Source: Branchiostoma floridae (Eukaryota > Chordata > Leptocardii > Amphioxiformes > Branchiostomatidae). From it: DNA of 64,000 nt. The notes beneath the pieces are model-generated. The model did no database searches. It was given only the letters and a program-made list of their open reading frames with translations, and was not told the origin of the DNA. Made by a program: the position numbers and the translations under genes. Below are positions 57,001 to 64,000 of this stretch, in pieces. The stretch's first letter is position 1. Every line of letters starts with the position of its first letter. The stretch is from NCBI RefSeq assembly GCF_000003815.2, contig NC_049987.1, positions 18,462,066 to 18,526,065 of the forward strand, written 5' to 3'.

Positions 57001-58855
57001 GGTTATGCCTTGTAGTGTACTTTTACATCTATTGATTTTAGAAGGGGAGACCTTGTCTTCTTTTGCAGGAGGCTGGACAATGTGGGTCCGAGAACAATGC
57101 CCACTTACTATACCCCTCGCATAGGGACCTTCACTTTCCCTGGCCTGGTCAATTGTTCGGAGTGAACTGTGAAACAAACAACTTTCACTGGCCTTTGTTC
57201 TTTTCCTCCTGGGCAAAGTTGACACCTCAGAAACATGGGGTAACTGGTAAGAGGAACTACATACACCTTGTCATGAGTGATTATATGGGCTTGGGCTATT
57301 ACAGAGGAACTAGTGGACTAGCGGGAGGGGGGTCGCTGGGAACAATAGACCCCATAGTGGACACCCTTTCAAAGTTGGGGGCGTTACACAGAGGACCTAG
57401 GGGCACACATACTGAGATTTTGTCTGTGCAATCCAACACTTCATTCACGTAATCATTAAACCCAGCGGTGACATTATATTTCAAACACTGCTGGAGTTGT
57501 AGTGTTGGTTTACGGCGAGACTACGCTACCGTTTTCACTTCTGCGACATCACTGATTGTCCGTGACCAATCACGACGGGACAATGCACAACTTAAAGTTC
57601 TTTTGTAACACAGCACCTCCCTCTCAACAACCAATGGGGACAAAGAAAGCATTAGCATACAGGGTTACTGCTCACCGCCTTTTCATGCAAATAAATTTCA
57701 CAACAGCTGTTCATAACAATTTTGTATATTAATAGTGTATTATGATATTAGATTAATGTTAAATAGTAATAATAGATCATAGTCAAAGAGGAAGTTGGAA
57801 TTTCAAATTTCTCAGAAATCACAGATTTAAAAGAAGGGAAGATAGAAAAAGGCAAGATACATAATATTTTGTCTAATATTTTTGTAAGTATTATCAAATT
57901 GTTATACAGTCAAATCTTTCGAAAAAGATTGAAATTATACAATTGTAAGTATACTCTTTGAAAGGACAGACTTTCATCATGCAAGTATCAAAATGAATCG
58001 ACCAAGAAGTTCATCTGTGTTCTTAAAAGAAGATACATTACGATTTCTATTTGAAAAGAGCACACAACTGACGAGATGGTTCCTTACCTTAAATTCTACT
58101 TCATCTTTACTCTGAAATGATAAAAAAACGTGGGAAGTGGGCTTTTAAAATCATTTCACAAAAAGCAACAACAACAACAACAAACAACAACAACAAGGCA
58201 CTTGTAAACAAGACAACACAAATAAACCGGACCTGTCAAACAGGAAATGATTACACGGTTGCGCTCAATAAAAGAAGTAGTGTTACCAGGTGTAACATAC
58301 ACACCTGAATGGCAGGGCACACTTCCTTTGTTTACATACATGCCCCGCTTTTTTCCCTCACAACAAAAGCTTGCTCTGGCCTGTGAACAGATCCCTGTTA
58401 CACTGTGATTATGCCAACCCCGGGGCCATTTGGCTGGGTCGGGTGGTTACCCATGGGTGTATCCCGTTGCTGGGTGGGTGTATCCAGTCCTATGATGTAG
58501 ATTTCATCAACACCTGAAATCTACACACCCATATAGCACCCACTACAAAATCACAGCACGGTGCGATCTTTCCCTGACCTTATGTAATAAATTGCGCTTG
58601 ATAGAAGGATAGAAGCCGACATTTCTGTATGGAGGTCTGAAGCCACGCCTATAGCTCGCATTACATCCCACAGGGCCCGGCTGGAATGCATTATACAGAT
58701 GGTGGTGGTTGAACAACGTTTCCCACTAAAAAAAAGGAAATCTTTCCCTTCCTTCTTCGCAGAAAACTCACCTTCATGTCATCCGAGAGCTCGCTTTTCA
58801 CCGCCACGGTGGGTTTCTCGCTTCTCTTGCGTGTTGGCTCGCCGTTCTTGTCCAT
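32681..58855 (-). CDS. SOBP: SOBP, sine oculis-binding protein homologue, complete, 5 coding exons
   Basis: Exons (minus): 58772-58855, 58088-58111, 47705-47843, 42088-42225, 32681-34959. Phases all match and the product is 887 residues (human SOBP: 873). Recognisable blocks: N-terminal [42 protein letters not shown] (residues about 38-55); two MYM/FCS-type zinc fingers, CAWC...FCSEKC (139-166) and [20 protein letters not shown]...FCSVKC (181-210); [13 protein letters not shown]; a proline/methionine-rich region; a [15 protein letters not shown] run near 472-496; a Ser/Glu/Asp-rich low-complexity region; and the C-terminal signature DHAYALR...[16 protein letters not shown] is a nuclear cofactor named for binding sine oculis (Six) proteins; loss in mouse causes the Jackson circler inner-ear phenotype. 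The gene spans 26 kb and is head-to-head with PUS3. Exon 2 (24 nt) has no counterpart in the human protein as I recall it. Confidence 0.95.
33860..33930 (-). other. SOBP: SOBP proline-isoleucine/valine repeat
   Basis: The last exon encodes an alternating (P-I/V)n run after [11 protein letters not shown] similar PIPIPIPIP run follows VPYPVIVPLPV in human SOBP, so it is conserved protein sequence, not a random microsatellite. Confidence 0.75.
35478..35582. mobile_element. 105-bp MITE, ACTCTCCAAGCAGAG termini
   Basis: The left end ACTCTCCAAGCAGAG and the right end CTCTGCTTGAAGAGT are inverted copies. GCAGATATAGTG / CTATTATAATATCTGC extends the pairing inward. A second fragment with the same left end lies inside the repeat at about 56501-56575. 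Confidence 0.7.
35687..36003 (-). mobile_element. GTGCACC-rich MITE (copy 2, inverted)
   Basis: It runs from CCTCGAATTCCC to CAGTATTTTGAGCCCT. GGGTGCACC and AGGTGCACC-type motifs at both ends and the AT-rich core match copy 1 inverted. The termini are mutated. Confidence 0.7.
36249..36502 (+). repeat. 5' LTR
   Basis: 254 bp, TG...CA. It contains a short tandem GTGTCACGAG duplication at its start and a CCGAATAAAGTC polyadenylation signal. Confidence 0.9.
37881..38134 (+). repeat. 3' LTR
   Basis: 254 bp, identical to the 5' LTR by eye, followed by the ACCG target duplication. Confidence 0.9.
39267..39645. mobile_element. Degenerate MITE (AGTCAAACCTGT..AGC.GCCA termini)
   Basis: The left end AGTCAAACCTGTATTAGCAG and the inverted right end CAGTAAAATCTGTCTATAGC share most positions, followed by GGCCAC on both sides. 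Divergence is high and no target duplication was found. Confidence 0.45.
40385..40500. repeat. Long imperfect hairpin (MITE-like)
   Basis: AATACAACACGGTGTATTCC, then GCATCACCC, pairs with GGGTGATACGGAATACACCG TGTTGTATT across a GC-rich loop (CTCCCGCGGG). Arms are about 45 bp with few mismatches. A diverged half-copy (ATACAACATGGCGTATTTC) lies at about 40648. Confidence 0.8.
43297..43470 (+). mobile_element. tRNA-derived SINE (degenerate)
   Basis: CAGTGGGTAGAGTGTCCGC resembles a tRNA box A region. GGGAGTTCAGATCAAACCC is a decayed box B, followed by GGGCCAGGTCATT and CCAAAGACTTGGAGAATGG. It abuts the hAT-like MITE at 43473. Confidence 0.6.
43473..43815 (+). mobile_element. hAT-like MITE, best copy (D)
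   Basis: It starts TAGGGGTGGGTACCGGTAC and ends GTATCAGTACCCAGCCCTA. Flanks GTGTGGCC and GTGTGGCT form an 8-bp target duplication with one mismatch, the length typical of hAT. The interior is made of repeated TCAGGTCCAG units and a GGACCGGTCCA block. It has no transposase. Confidence 0.85.
44328..44769 (+). mobile_element. hAT-like MITE (copy E)
   Basis: TAGGGGTGCGTAGCGGTACA ... TTTTGTACCGGTAAACCTCTA, with the family's GGTCCAGGTC and CTGGACCGGTCCAAC blocks. The right terminus is degraded. Confidence 0.75.
44830..45400. promoter_or_regulatory. GC-richer intronic block, possible conserved element
   Basis: This interval between two MITEs has an even base composition, no repeat character and homeodomain-like CAATTAAG / ATTAAG motifs. 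No conserved ORF is evident. Its function as an enhancer is only a suggestion. Confidence 0.2.
45830..46228 (+). mobile_element. hAT-like MITE (copy F)
   Basis: TAGGGTTGGGCCCCAATACA ... ATACCGGTACTCACACCTA. Flanks CTGGTTAC and CTAGTTAC form an 8-bp target duplication with one mismatch, supporting the hAT assignment of the family. Confidence 0.8.
47986..48343. mobile_element. PIF/Harbinger-like MITE, 358 bp
   Basis: The ends GGCACGATCTACACACAG and CTGTGTGTAGATTGGGCC are inverted. Pairing continues through TTTTT.CC.ATATC. The element is flanked by TAA on both sides, the 3-bp TWA duplication typical of PIF/Harbinger. No ORF. Confidence 0.8.
51331..51359. repeat. Perfect 14-bp hairpin at the retrotransposon junction
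   Basis: CTTTCTGTATGATG and CATCATACAGAAAG are separated by a single C. The palindrome sits exactly where similarity to the reverse transcriptase begins. Confidence 0.85.
51346..52048 (+). mobile_element. 5'-truncated CR1/L2-type non-LTR retrotransposon
   Basis: The coding relic 51346-51818 reads [17 protein letters not shown]..., then [32 protein letters not shown] and [11 protein letters not shown]. This is the typical C-terminal end of CR1/L2-clade reverse transcriptases. One in-frame TAG (51525) replaces a residue between LELV and RRAC; otherwise the frame is open to TGA at 51816. A 3' UTR of about 210 bp ends in a (TGAT)n tail at 52032-52048, as expected for 3'-end-primed insertion. The N-terminal RT, endonuclease and ORF1 are absent. 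Confidence 0.85.
52047..52155 (+). repeat. Tandem CTGTCAATTATCATTGGTCGG repeats
   Basis: Four to five units of about 21-28 bp follow directly after the retrotransposon tail. Most contain ATTGG. Confidence 0.8.
52839..53178 (-). mobile_element. GTGCACC-rich MITE (copy 3, inverted)
   Basis: CAGGGCTCGAAATTCATTTT ... CAGTATTTCGAGCCCTG, flanked on both sides by TGTTG (5-bp target duplication). Internal blocks match copies 1 and 2. Confidence 0.85.
54035..54094 (+). repeat. (CA)n microsatellite
   Basis: Interrupted CA repeats preceded by CAGACAGACA units. Confidence 0.95.
54230..54325 (-). repeat. Short diverged relative of the CAGGGCTGGAAAT repeats
   Basis: The inverted sequence starts CCAGGGCTGGAAATACCACC and contains GCAGGTGAAATTGGAGCTGT, resembling the ends of the GTGCACC family with CACCTGCA in place of GTGCACC. 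Confidence 0.45.
54480..54730. promoter_or_regulatory. Possible intronic enhancer (homeodomain-motif cluster)
   Basis: Contains TGCTAATTAACAGATGATGA, CCCCAATTAAAATG, ATCAATTCATTAGG, TAATATGCAT and CACCTTTGAAGC within 250 bp. These resemble homeodomain, E-box, POU and TCF/LEF sites. The sequence is non-repetitive, in an intron of a developmental gene. Motif density alone is weak evidence. Confidence 0.25.
56010..56310. promoter_or_regulatory. Possible intronic regulatory block with octamer motif
   Basis: GATATGCAAATGTTTGGG (octamer and forkhead-like) lies in non-repetitive, GC-richer sequence between repeats in SOBP intron 2. No ORF of interest. Confidence 0.2.
56395..56959 (+). mobile_element. 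Two tandem GTGCACC-type MITE copies, the first interrupted
   Basis: The first copy starts CAGGGCTGGAAATACTTC at 56395 and breaks off at about 56500, where an ACTCTCCAAGCAGAG-type sequence intrudes. The second runs from CAGGGCTGGAAATGTGC (56594) to TTTTGAGCCCTG (56959). Both are preceded by ACATAACATTTT, so the flank was duplicated too. Confidence 0.65.
58088..58111 (-). CDS. SOBP: SOBP microexon (24 nt)
   Basis: Minus strand: TTTATCATTTCAG|AGTAAAG...TTTAAG|GTAAGG. It encodes SKDEVEFK in phase 0. Exons 1 and 3 also meet in phase 0, so skipping it leaves the frame open: exon 1 ends SDDMK and exon 3 begins DFAEHTMN, as in the human EEMK-NFAENTMN junction. This pattern fits an optional cassette exon. 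Confidence 0.8.
58166..58198 (+). repeat. (CAA)n microsatellite
   Basis: About 11 CAA units in SOBP intron 1. Confidence 0.9.
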
Positions 58856-59641
58856 GTTGGAGGCGGAAATCGTCGAGAGAAGGAGGAAGAAGTGGCCGGG
58901 CCAGGCTCGGCTAGGCGTTAGGAGGAGAGACCGCCTACTCAGCTGCCATGTTGTTGTGTGTCCGCATGCAAAATGAACACACGACGACTTGCGGTAATCA
59001 CTGTCGCAAAATCACAGGAGCCAAACTGTCGTAAAATGTGATGAACACAGACCGCGGGGATTTGCTTTAGACAGGACCATCCTGTCAATAATGGAAATTT
59101 TACACTCTTGATAGAATATCAATCCTGTCAATAGTTGCAAAATTGCTGTCAACATTCCTATTTTTTGACAAAACGATATTGGCCTAGACCAAGCCTAGAC
59201 CATATAAATAGGAGGGCTTATATTAAAATATGACCATATTTCAATAAGGCTAATAAATAGAAATTTTACTTACGATACCAATCAATATTAGTGAATAAGT
59301 GTTAAATATGCATAGTTTATTTCTTTTGTCAAAACATTAAGATTGATTCAGTAGATCTCAAGAAATTTATTTTCAGAATAACTTTATGCCCCCTAAACAG
59401 AATGAACTATTCCATTTCATTTGCGGCATTTGGTACACATTGCGGAAGTCGCGCATGTTGCTTTCGTGAACTTCAGAGAAAATTTGCGCGATTATTTCGT
59501 CGCTAAGAACCCAATTTTTCTAACAAATCTCGCATTTTCCTGAGCATAGTCTTCGGCATACTGTCAAGACGTCCAAGATTCGGTAGGTGTGGAGTTTTTA
59601 GCTACGTATCGTAAGTAGTGTGCCCCCCTCCCCTCCTTACC
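58856..59641. promoter_or_regulatory. Candidate bidirectional promoter, SOBP / PUS3
   Basis: This is the 786-bp interval between the SOBP ATG (minus, 58855) and the PUS3 ATG (plus, 59642). CpG-rich stretches flank both start codons (58770-58990 and 59430-59640), with an AT-rich middle. No TATA box was assigned. Both genes must initiate transcription here. Confidence 0.55.
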
Positions 59642-62600
59642 ATGTCCGTATCTGCGAGCTCCGAAACTCACAAACTCGAAGAACTTACCAGAGAAGAACT
59701 TATCGCAAAAGTAAGACAACTCGAAGATGCCGTCACAAAGTTAGAAGAAAGTACAAAAAACACAACCGAGCAGTTGACAACACAGAAGAAACAGCGCAGA
59801 CAAAAACCGCAGAGAAATTTCGACTTCACGAAATACAACACGAGACACGTGGCTTTGAAGGTTGCTTACCTGGGATGGAGTTACGACGGGTTTCAAAGTC
59901 AGGAGACAACGGACAACACCATAGAGGCTCGACTGTTTGAAGCACTGACCAAGACAAGACTGATAGAGAAGAGACAGTCGTCTAACTACCACCGATGTGG
60001 TCGCACGGACAAGGGAGTGTCAGCATTCGGCCAGGTGAGATAATCTGGTGTTGTGAAGTTATACAAAGCGATTCAGACAGGTTGGTTTCATTTTAGGTTG
60101 TTGGGTCATGTAGTGTAAAAAAGTATGCATGAGGCGTCATGTGGCATACTTCAACGATTTCACTTTACTCGGGTGAAAAAGGTGGGATGGACACTACTGA
60201 GGGTACAGACAATTCAGGGGTATGGACACTACTGGGGTACGGACACTACAGGGGTACGGACACTACTGGGGTTACGGACACTACTGGGGGTACGGACACT
60301 CCTGGGGGTACGGACACTACTGGGGTACGGACACTACTGGGGGTACGGACACTACTGGGGGTACGGACACTACTGGGGGTACGGACACTACTGGGGGTAC
60401 GGACACTACTGGGGGTACGGACACTACTGGGGGTACGGACACTACTGGGGGTACGGACACTACTGGGGGTACCGACACTACTGGGGGTACCGACACTACT
60501 GGGGGTACCGACACTACTGGGGGTACCGACACTACTGGGGGTACGGACACTACTGGGGGTACGGACACTACTGGGGGTACGGACACTATTGGGGGTACGG
60601 ACACTACTGGGGGTACGGACACTACTGGGGATACGGACACTACTGGGGGTACCGACACTACTGGGGGTACGGACACTACTGGGGGTACCGACACTACTGG
60701 GGGTACCGACACTACTGGGGGTACGGACACTACTGGGGGTACGGACACAACTGGGGGTACAGACACTACTGGAGGTAGGACACTACTGGGGGTACGGACA
60801 CTACTGGCGGTACGGACACTACTGGGGGTACCGACACTACTGGGGGTATGGACACAACTGGGGGTACAGACACTACTGGAGGTAGGACACTACTGGGGGT
60901 ACCGCACCTACTGGGAGTACGGACACTACTGGGGGTACGGACACAACTGGGAGTACGGACACTACTGGGGGTACGGACACAACTGGGAGTACGGACAGAG
61001 CAGGGTGTATTGACACACTGCAGGATGTTTTGATAGAACAGGGATACAGAGTCTATAGGGGGTTTGGATACTGTGGTATTGATATAACTAGGTTCAGACG
61101 CTATACAAATGTACTATAGGCAGTATGGGCATCCACAGTTGATACTGATACCACCGTGGTAATACAGATATCATGAGAGGTTCTGACACTACACTCAAGG
61201 TATGGACACTCCATACAAGAAGATGTTTGTGCATACAGTATCACAGCGAAAGTTTCATCATTGCGTAAAATTAGATCGTAACAATGTTTTCTTTTCCAAT
61301 CTACAACAAACGCTGAAACAGGTGATCTCGCTGGACTTACGGACCAATCTGACAGATGGCGCTGGTGTCATCCCCAGACCTGAGGGAACAGCCAACCACA
61401 GGGAAGGAGACAAAACTACAGAGATCAAATATGTCTACATCCTCAACAAGGTACATCAACGTTTACAACATGTTATGTGGATATGGTTAGAAATGGCAAA
61501 ATTTTATCATGTACCTTATATTGCTGCTTTTATTATAATTTTGAATGATTGTTTTACCATATCTATTTTTCTAATGAGTTGCATTGGAAGTTACATTCAC
61601 ACTCACACTTACTATCCAGTTTAACATTGTTTTTGTTTGATATTCTGCTAGATCCATACTCATACTTGAGAGTCCATTTTCCATGTGTGTATATAATATA
61701 TTGTATATTGGTCTCCTTCCATACATCAAAAGTCCTAGCCTGGGCTCCTAGACTTAAGAGCATGTTCTTTCCCATGCATTGTGTATGTAGGTCCTTCCCC
61801 CAGACATCAGGTTCCTAGCCTGGGCTCCAGACTTTACAGCATGTTTGTCCCCACTATGTAGGTCCTTCCCCCAGACATCAGGGTCCTAGCCTGGGCTCCA
61901 GACTTTACAGCATGTTTGTCCCCCACTATGTAGGTCCTTCCCCCAGACATCAGGGTCCTAGCCTGGGCTCCAGACTTTACAGCATGTTTGTCCCCACTAT
62001 GTAGGTCCTTCCCCCAGACATCAGGGTCCTAGCCTGGGCTCCAGACCTTACAGCATGTTTTTCCCCACTATGTAGGTCCTTCCACCAGACATCAGGGTCC
62101 TAGCCTGGGCGCCTGTAGACCCAGACTTCAGTGCCAGGTTCAGCTGTCAACAGAGGACCTACAAGTACTTCTTCCCTAAAGGAAACCTGGACATACAGAG
62201 CATGCATCTTGTAAGACATCTTTACCATACATTAACTAGTGATAGTAGATGTACTACAGTAACTATACAGTCTTTATTTTATAACTTGGCTTTTTGGCTT
62301 GTCAAGCCATGTGGATATGATAATCAATTTTCATCTGTTTCAGAAATGAACTTTTTTACCATACTGTAAGTCGTACAAAGCAGTTGCAAAGTGAGCAAAT
62401 AAATTACCTCCAAAAATATTGGAAAATTGATACTATTGTTCTAGAATGCCAAAGTCAGTCGGAAAGTCAAAGATGTGAAAGAAAAAACATGAAGAATCTA
62501 TTGTTCAATATTCCATACCCTGTGTGTTCAGCTATTTGTTGATGACCAATCTTAACTATATAGGTTTCATAAGGAAGGATACTATTTTGTTGAACTTGTA

Positions 62601-64000
62601 CCCTATAAAAAGTGAAAAAAATTTCCCTCGATCAAAATTTGCTAAAATTCATCCCAATACTAGTGAACTTATCTCTCAGCATGATCTTGACATATAGAAC
62701 AAAGCAAGTCCCTTATCAAAAATGTATGAAAACAATTAATTGAAGTGCTTGTGAATTTTATGTACATGTATATGTTATATTCTTGAGTGTGTCACATTAG
62801 TTTTGTCCATTTATGTATGTTGATAATGCCCACAGGAAGAGTAGCTACAATGTCATCATGACATTGTAGCTACCCATTGTCATGTATATTGTCAAGCTAA
62901 TCATGGATCTGAATGAATAAAGTAACTCAAAGTTAAACTCCCATTCTGTCCTAGGCTGGGCAGAAGTTGGTGGGAGAACATGACTTCAGGAACTTCTGTA
63001 AGATGGACGTGGCCAACAGAGTCGTCACTTTTATCAGGAGGATCATATCCACACATGTAAGACAAAAACTTACAGTGTACAGTCAATATATAGGCTACAG
63101 AATCTTCAGCATGTTGAAGTTGGTAGCCTCAGAATGAAAGAAGAACAAGGACCTCTTAAAATTCATTGTTATTAAATTGCCTAGTTCTTAGGGTACCTGG
63201 CGAAATAATGAAAGTTGTTCTTACTGCCATTTGTGTCATTGTCTCTGTGTAATGATGAGTTGTAACTATGTTGTTTCCTTAGCCACTAACCAGCTGTCAG
63301 TAAATCAGAGAATATACCTTTCTGTTGTCGAAATGGAAAGCTTGTGCCAAATTGGGCCTTAATTCTCAGTGATATTCAGAAGCAAGAGAGCGGCACCAAC
63401 GTTTCACTGTCCTTTCTGTGTCCAAACTGTTAAAGTAGAGCACAAACAAAACAGAGTTCTAGGACACAGGTTTGGCTCTGTTTAGGAGAATGTAGAGTAC
63501 CTTAGTAGTAGGAAGGTTAAAATTCTAAATGTTTCCCTTTTTCGTCTGATTAACCTTTACCCTTTGCCAGGTGTGTGTGACAGGTGAAGAGACAGGTGGT
63601 TACCAGATGTGTGAGTTCCAGGTGGTCGGCAATGCATTCCTGTGGCACCAGGTGGGCTTGTCATGGTCATCAACATCTAAACTGATTTGTTTATTGTTTT
63701 AATGTAGATTTGTATGTAATATTGTGTATTGTCTATTGTTTTAATTTAATTGTGTGTGATAATGATCTTGTTCTAGTACTGTTAAATAGTATCATTAATA
63801 TTTACGTGATAATGCAGTGTGTATAACATGCGTATGCATGACTATGTTAATTGAATAATACTATGATAATCATGGTTGTGGAATATAAAAATAATTGTAC
63901 TTTGGTTTCATTCAGTCTGTAAAGGTAGTTAAGTACACTATCATGTTGACCAGGACATTCATTTGGTCTTTTGTCCCCCTCTGAACAGGTACGATGTATG
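59642..64000 (+). CDS. PUS3: PUS3, tRNA pseudouridine(38/39) synthase, 5' part, 6 exons
   Basis: Exons: 59642-60034, 61322-61450, 62076-62210, 62955-63056, 63571-63651, and 63989 to beyond the edge. All introns are phase 0 with GT-AG borders; 284 residues are visible. PUS3 (yeast Deg1) is a TruA-family enzyme converting uridine to pseudouridine at positions 38/39 of the tRNA anticodon arm. Residues 1-60 form a charged, coiled-coil-like leader ([18 protein letters not shown]). Then come [35 protein letters not shown] and the catalytic motif [16 protein letters not shown] with Asp123. Exon 2 gives VISLDLRTN, exon 3 [14 protein letters not shown] and [12 protein letters not shown], exon 4 [15 protein letters not shown], exon 5 [10 protein letters not shown], exon 6 VRCM. 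The ATG at 59642 (TTACCATGT) is preferred; an upstream in-frame GTG is not a start. The C-terminal third is outside the window. Confidence 0.95.
60186..61005 (+). repeat. 18-bp minisatellite in PUS3 intron 1
   Basis: About 45 copies of GGGGGTACGGACACTACT. Variants are mainly TACCGACAC and TACGGACACAAC. The 18-bp period is a multiple of three and lacks stops in several frames, which creates long spurious ORFs on both strands. Confidence 0.97.
61709..62075 (+). repeat. Tandem 71-72 bp copies of the PUS3 exon 3 acceptor and exon start
   Basis: Units start at about 61711 (degenerate), 61791, 61862, 61934 and 62005, each ending in CACTATGTAG or TGTATGTAG. The true exon starts at 62076. Each unit repeats the first part of exon 3 (GTCCTTCCCCCAGACATCAG, then GGTCCTAGCCTGGGC), then diverges (TCCAGACTTTACAGCATG). 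Every copy therefore presents an acceptor-like CTATGTAG|GTCCTT. Confidence 0.9.
62211..63988. other. PUS3 introns 3, 4 and 5
   Basis: Non-coding apart from exons 4 and 5. Besides the 16-bp hairpin, no repeat, RNA gene or mobile element was recognised. Confidence 0.6.
62841..62873. repeat. Perfect 16-bp hairpin in PUS3 intron 3
   Basis: GTAGCTACAATGTCAT and ATGACATTGTAGCTAC are separated by one C. Confidence 0.9.

Larger units (their letters stand above)
47844..58087 (-). other. SOBP intron 2
   Basis: 10.2 kb. Contents: MITE 47986-48343, CR1/L2-like fragment 51331-52050, repeats 52047-52155, MITE 52839-53178, (CA)n 54035-54094, two GTGCACC-type copies at 56395-56959, and ATTA-rich blocks that could be enhancers (54480-54730, 56010-56310). 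48344-51330 and 57000-58087 contain nothing I recognise. Confidence 0.6.

Noticed and set aside
57063-57452. 129-residue plus-strand ORF in SOBP intron 2
   Set aside because: No family resemblance and no splice or start context worth noting.
59618-59641. N-terminal extension of PUS3 (CPPPLLT)
   Set aside because: It begins at a GTG. The ATG at 59642 has a good context and fits the family.
60186-61005. CRISPR array
   Set aside because: Repeats are contiguous without unique spacers, and the sequence is eukaryotic.
60125-61013. Long periodic ORFs (YGHYWG, VRTLLG, TDTTGG repeats) and an antisense VSVPPV repeat ORF
   Set aside because: All are translations of the 18-bp minisatellite, whose period is a multiple of three. 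They lie in PUS3 intron 1.

Overview
The window is animal nuclear DNA with compact exons, GT-AG introns, many short interspersed and tandem repeats, and one assembly gap (568 N). The proteins read like invertebrate-chordate orthologues of vertebrate genes. Gene structure, the linkage of REV3L and SOBP, and the repeat content point to an amphioxus (Branchiostoma-like) genome. The organism is an inference; a related marine deuterostome is not excluded.

Layout. (1) 1-5661: first coding exon of REV3L (minus strand, 4611-4749), with intron to its left, and a 912-bp interval shared with SORD. (2) 5662-24349: complete eight-exon sorbitol dehydrogenase gene SORD (plus strand). Its third intron holds two antisense, apparently intronless BTB/BACK-like paralogues. 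Its sixth intron holds a tRNA-derived SINE and a roughly 45-bp tandem array rich in CRE-like and CCAAT motifs. Its last intron (8.8 kb) holds a pair of about 300-bp inverted arms around 7.7 kb of repeats, retroelement relics and the gap. (3) 26162-28700: a C2H2 zinc-finger gene (minus) with twelve fingers, interrupted by a 2-nt deletion. (4) 32681-58855: complete five-exon SOBP gene (minus), including a 24-nt microexon and large introns carrying MITEs, SINEs, a 1.9-kb LTR element with identical LTRs, a CR1/L2-like fragment and possible enhancers. (5) 59642-64000: the 5' part of PUS3 (plus), six exons, running off the right edge. Its first intron is filled by an 18-bp minisatellite, and its second carries tandem copies of the exon 3 acceptor.

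Working together. REV3L (translesion polymerase), SORD (polyol pathway), SOBP (nuclear cofactor linked to Six factors) and PUS3 (tRNA pseudouridylation) share no pathway. What they share is architecture: REV3L/SORD and SOBP/PUS3 are two head-to-head pairs, each with less than 1 kb between start codons, suggesting bidirectional promoters. REV3L and SOBP both lie at human 6q21, so their linkage here probably reflects an old chordate gene neighbourhood.

All calls come from reading the sequence and recalled family knowledge; no search or alignment program was run.
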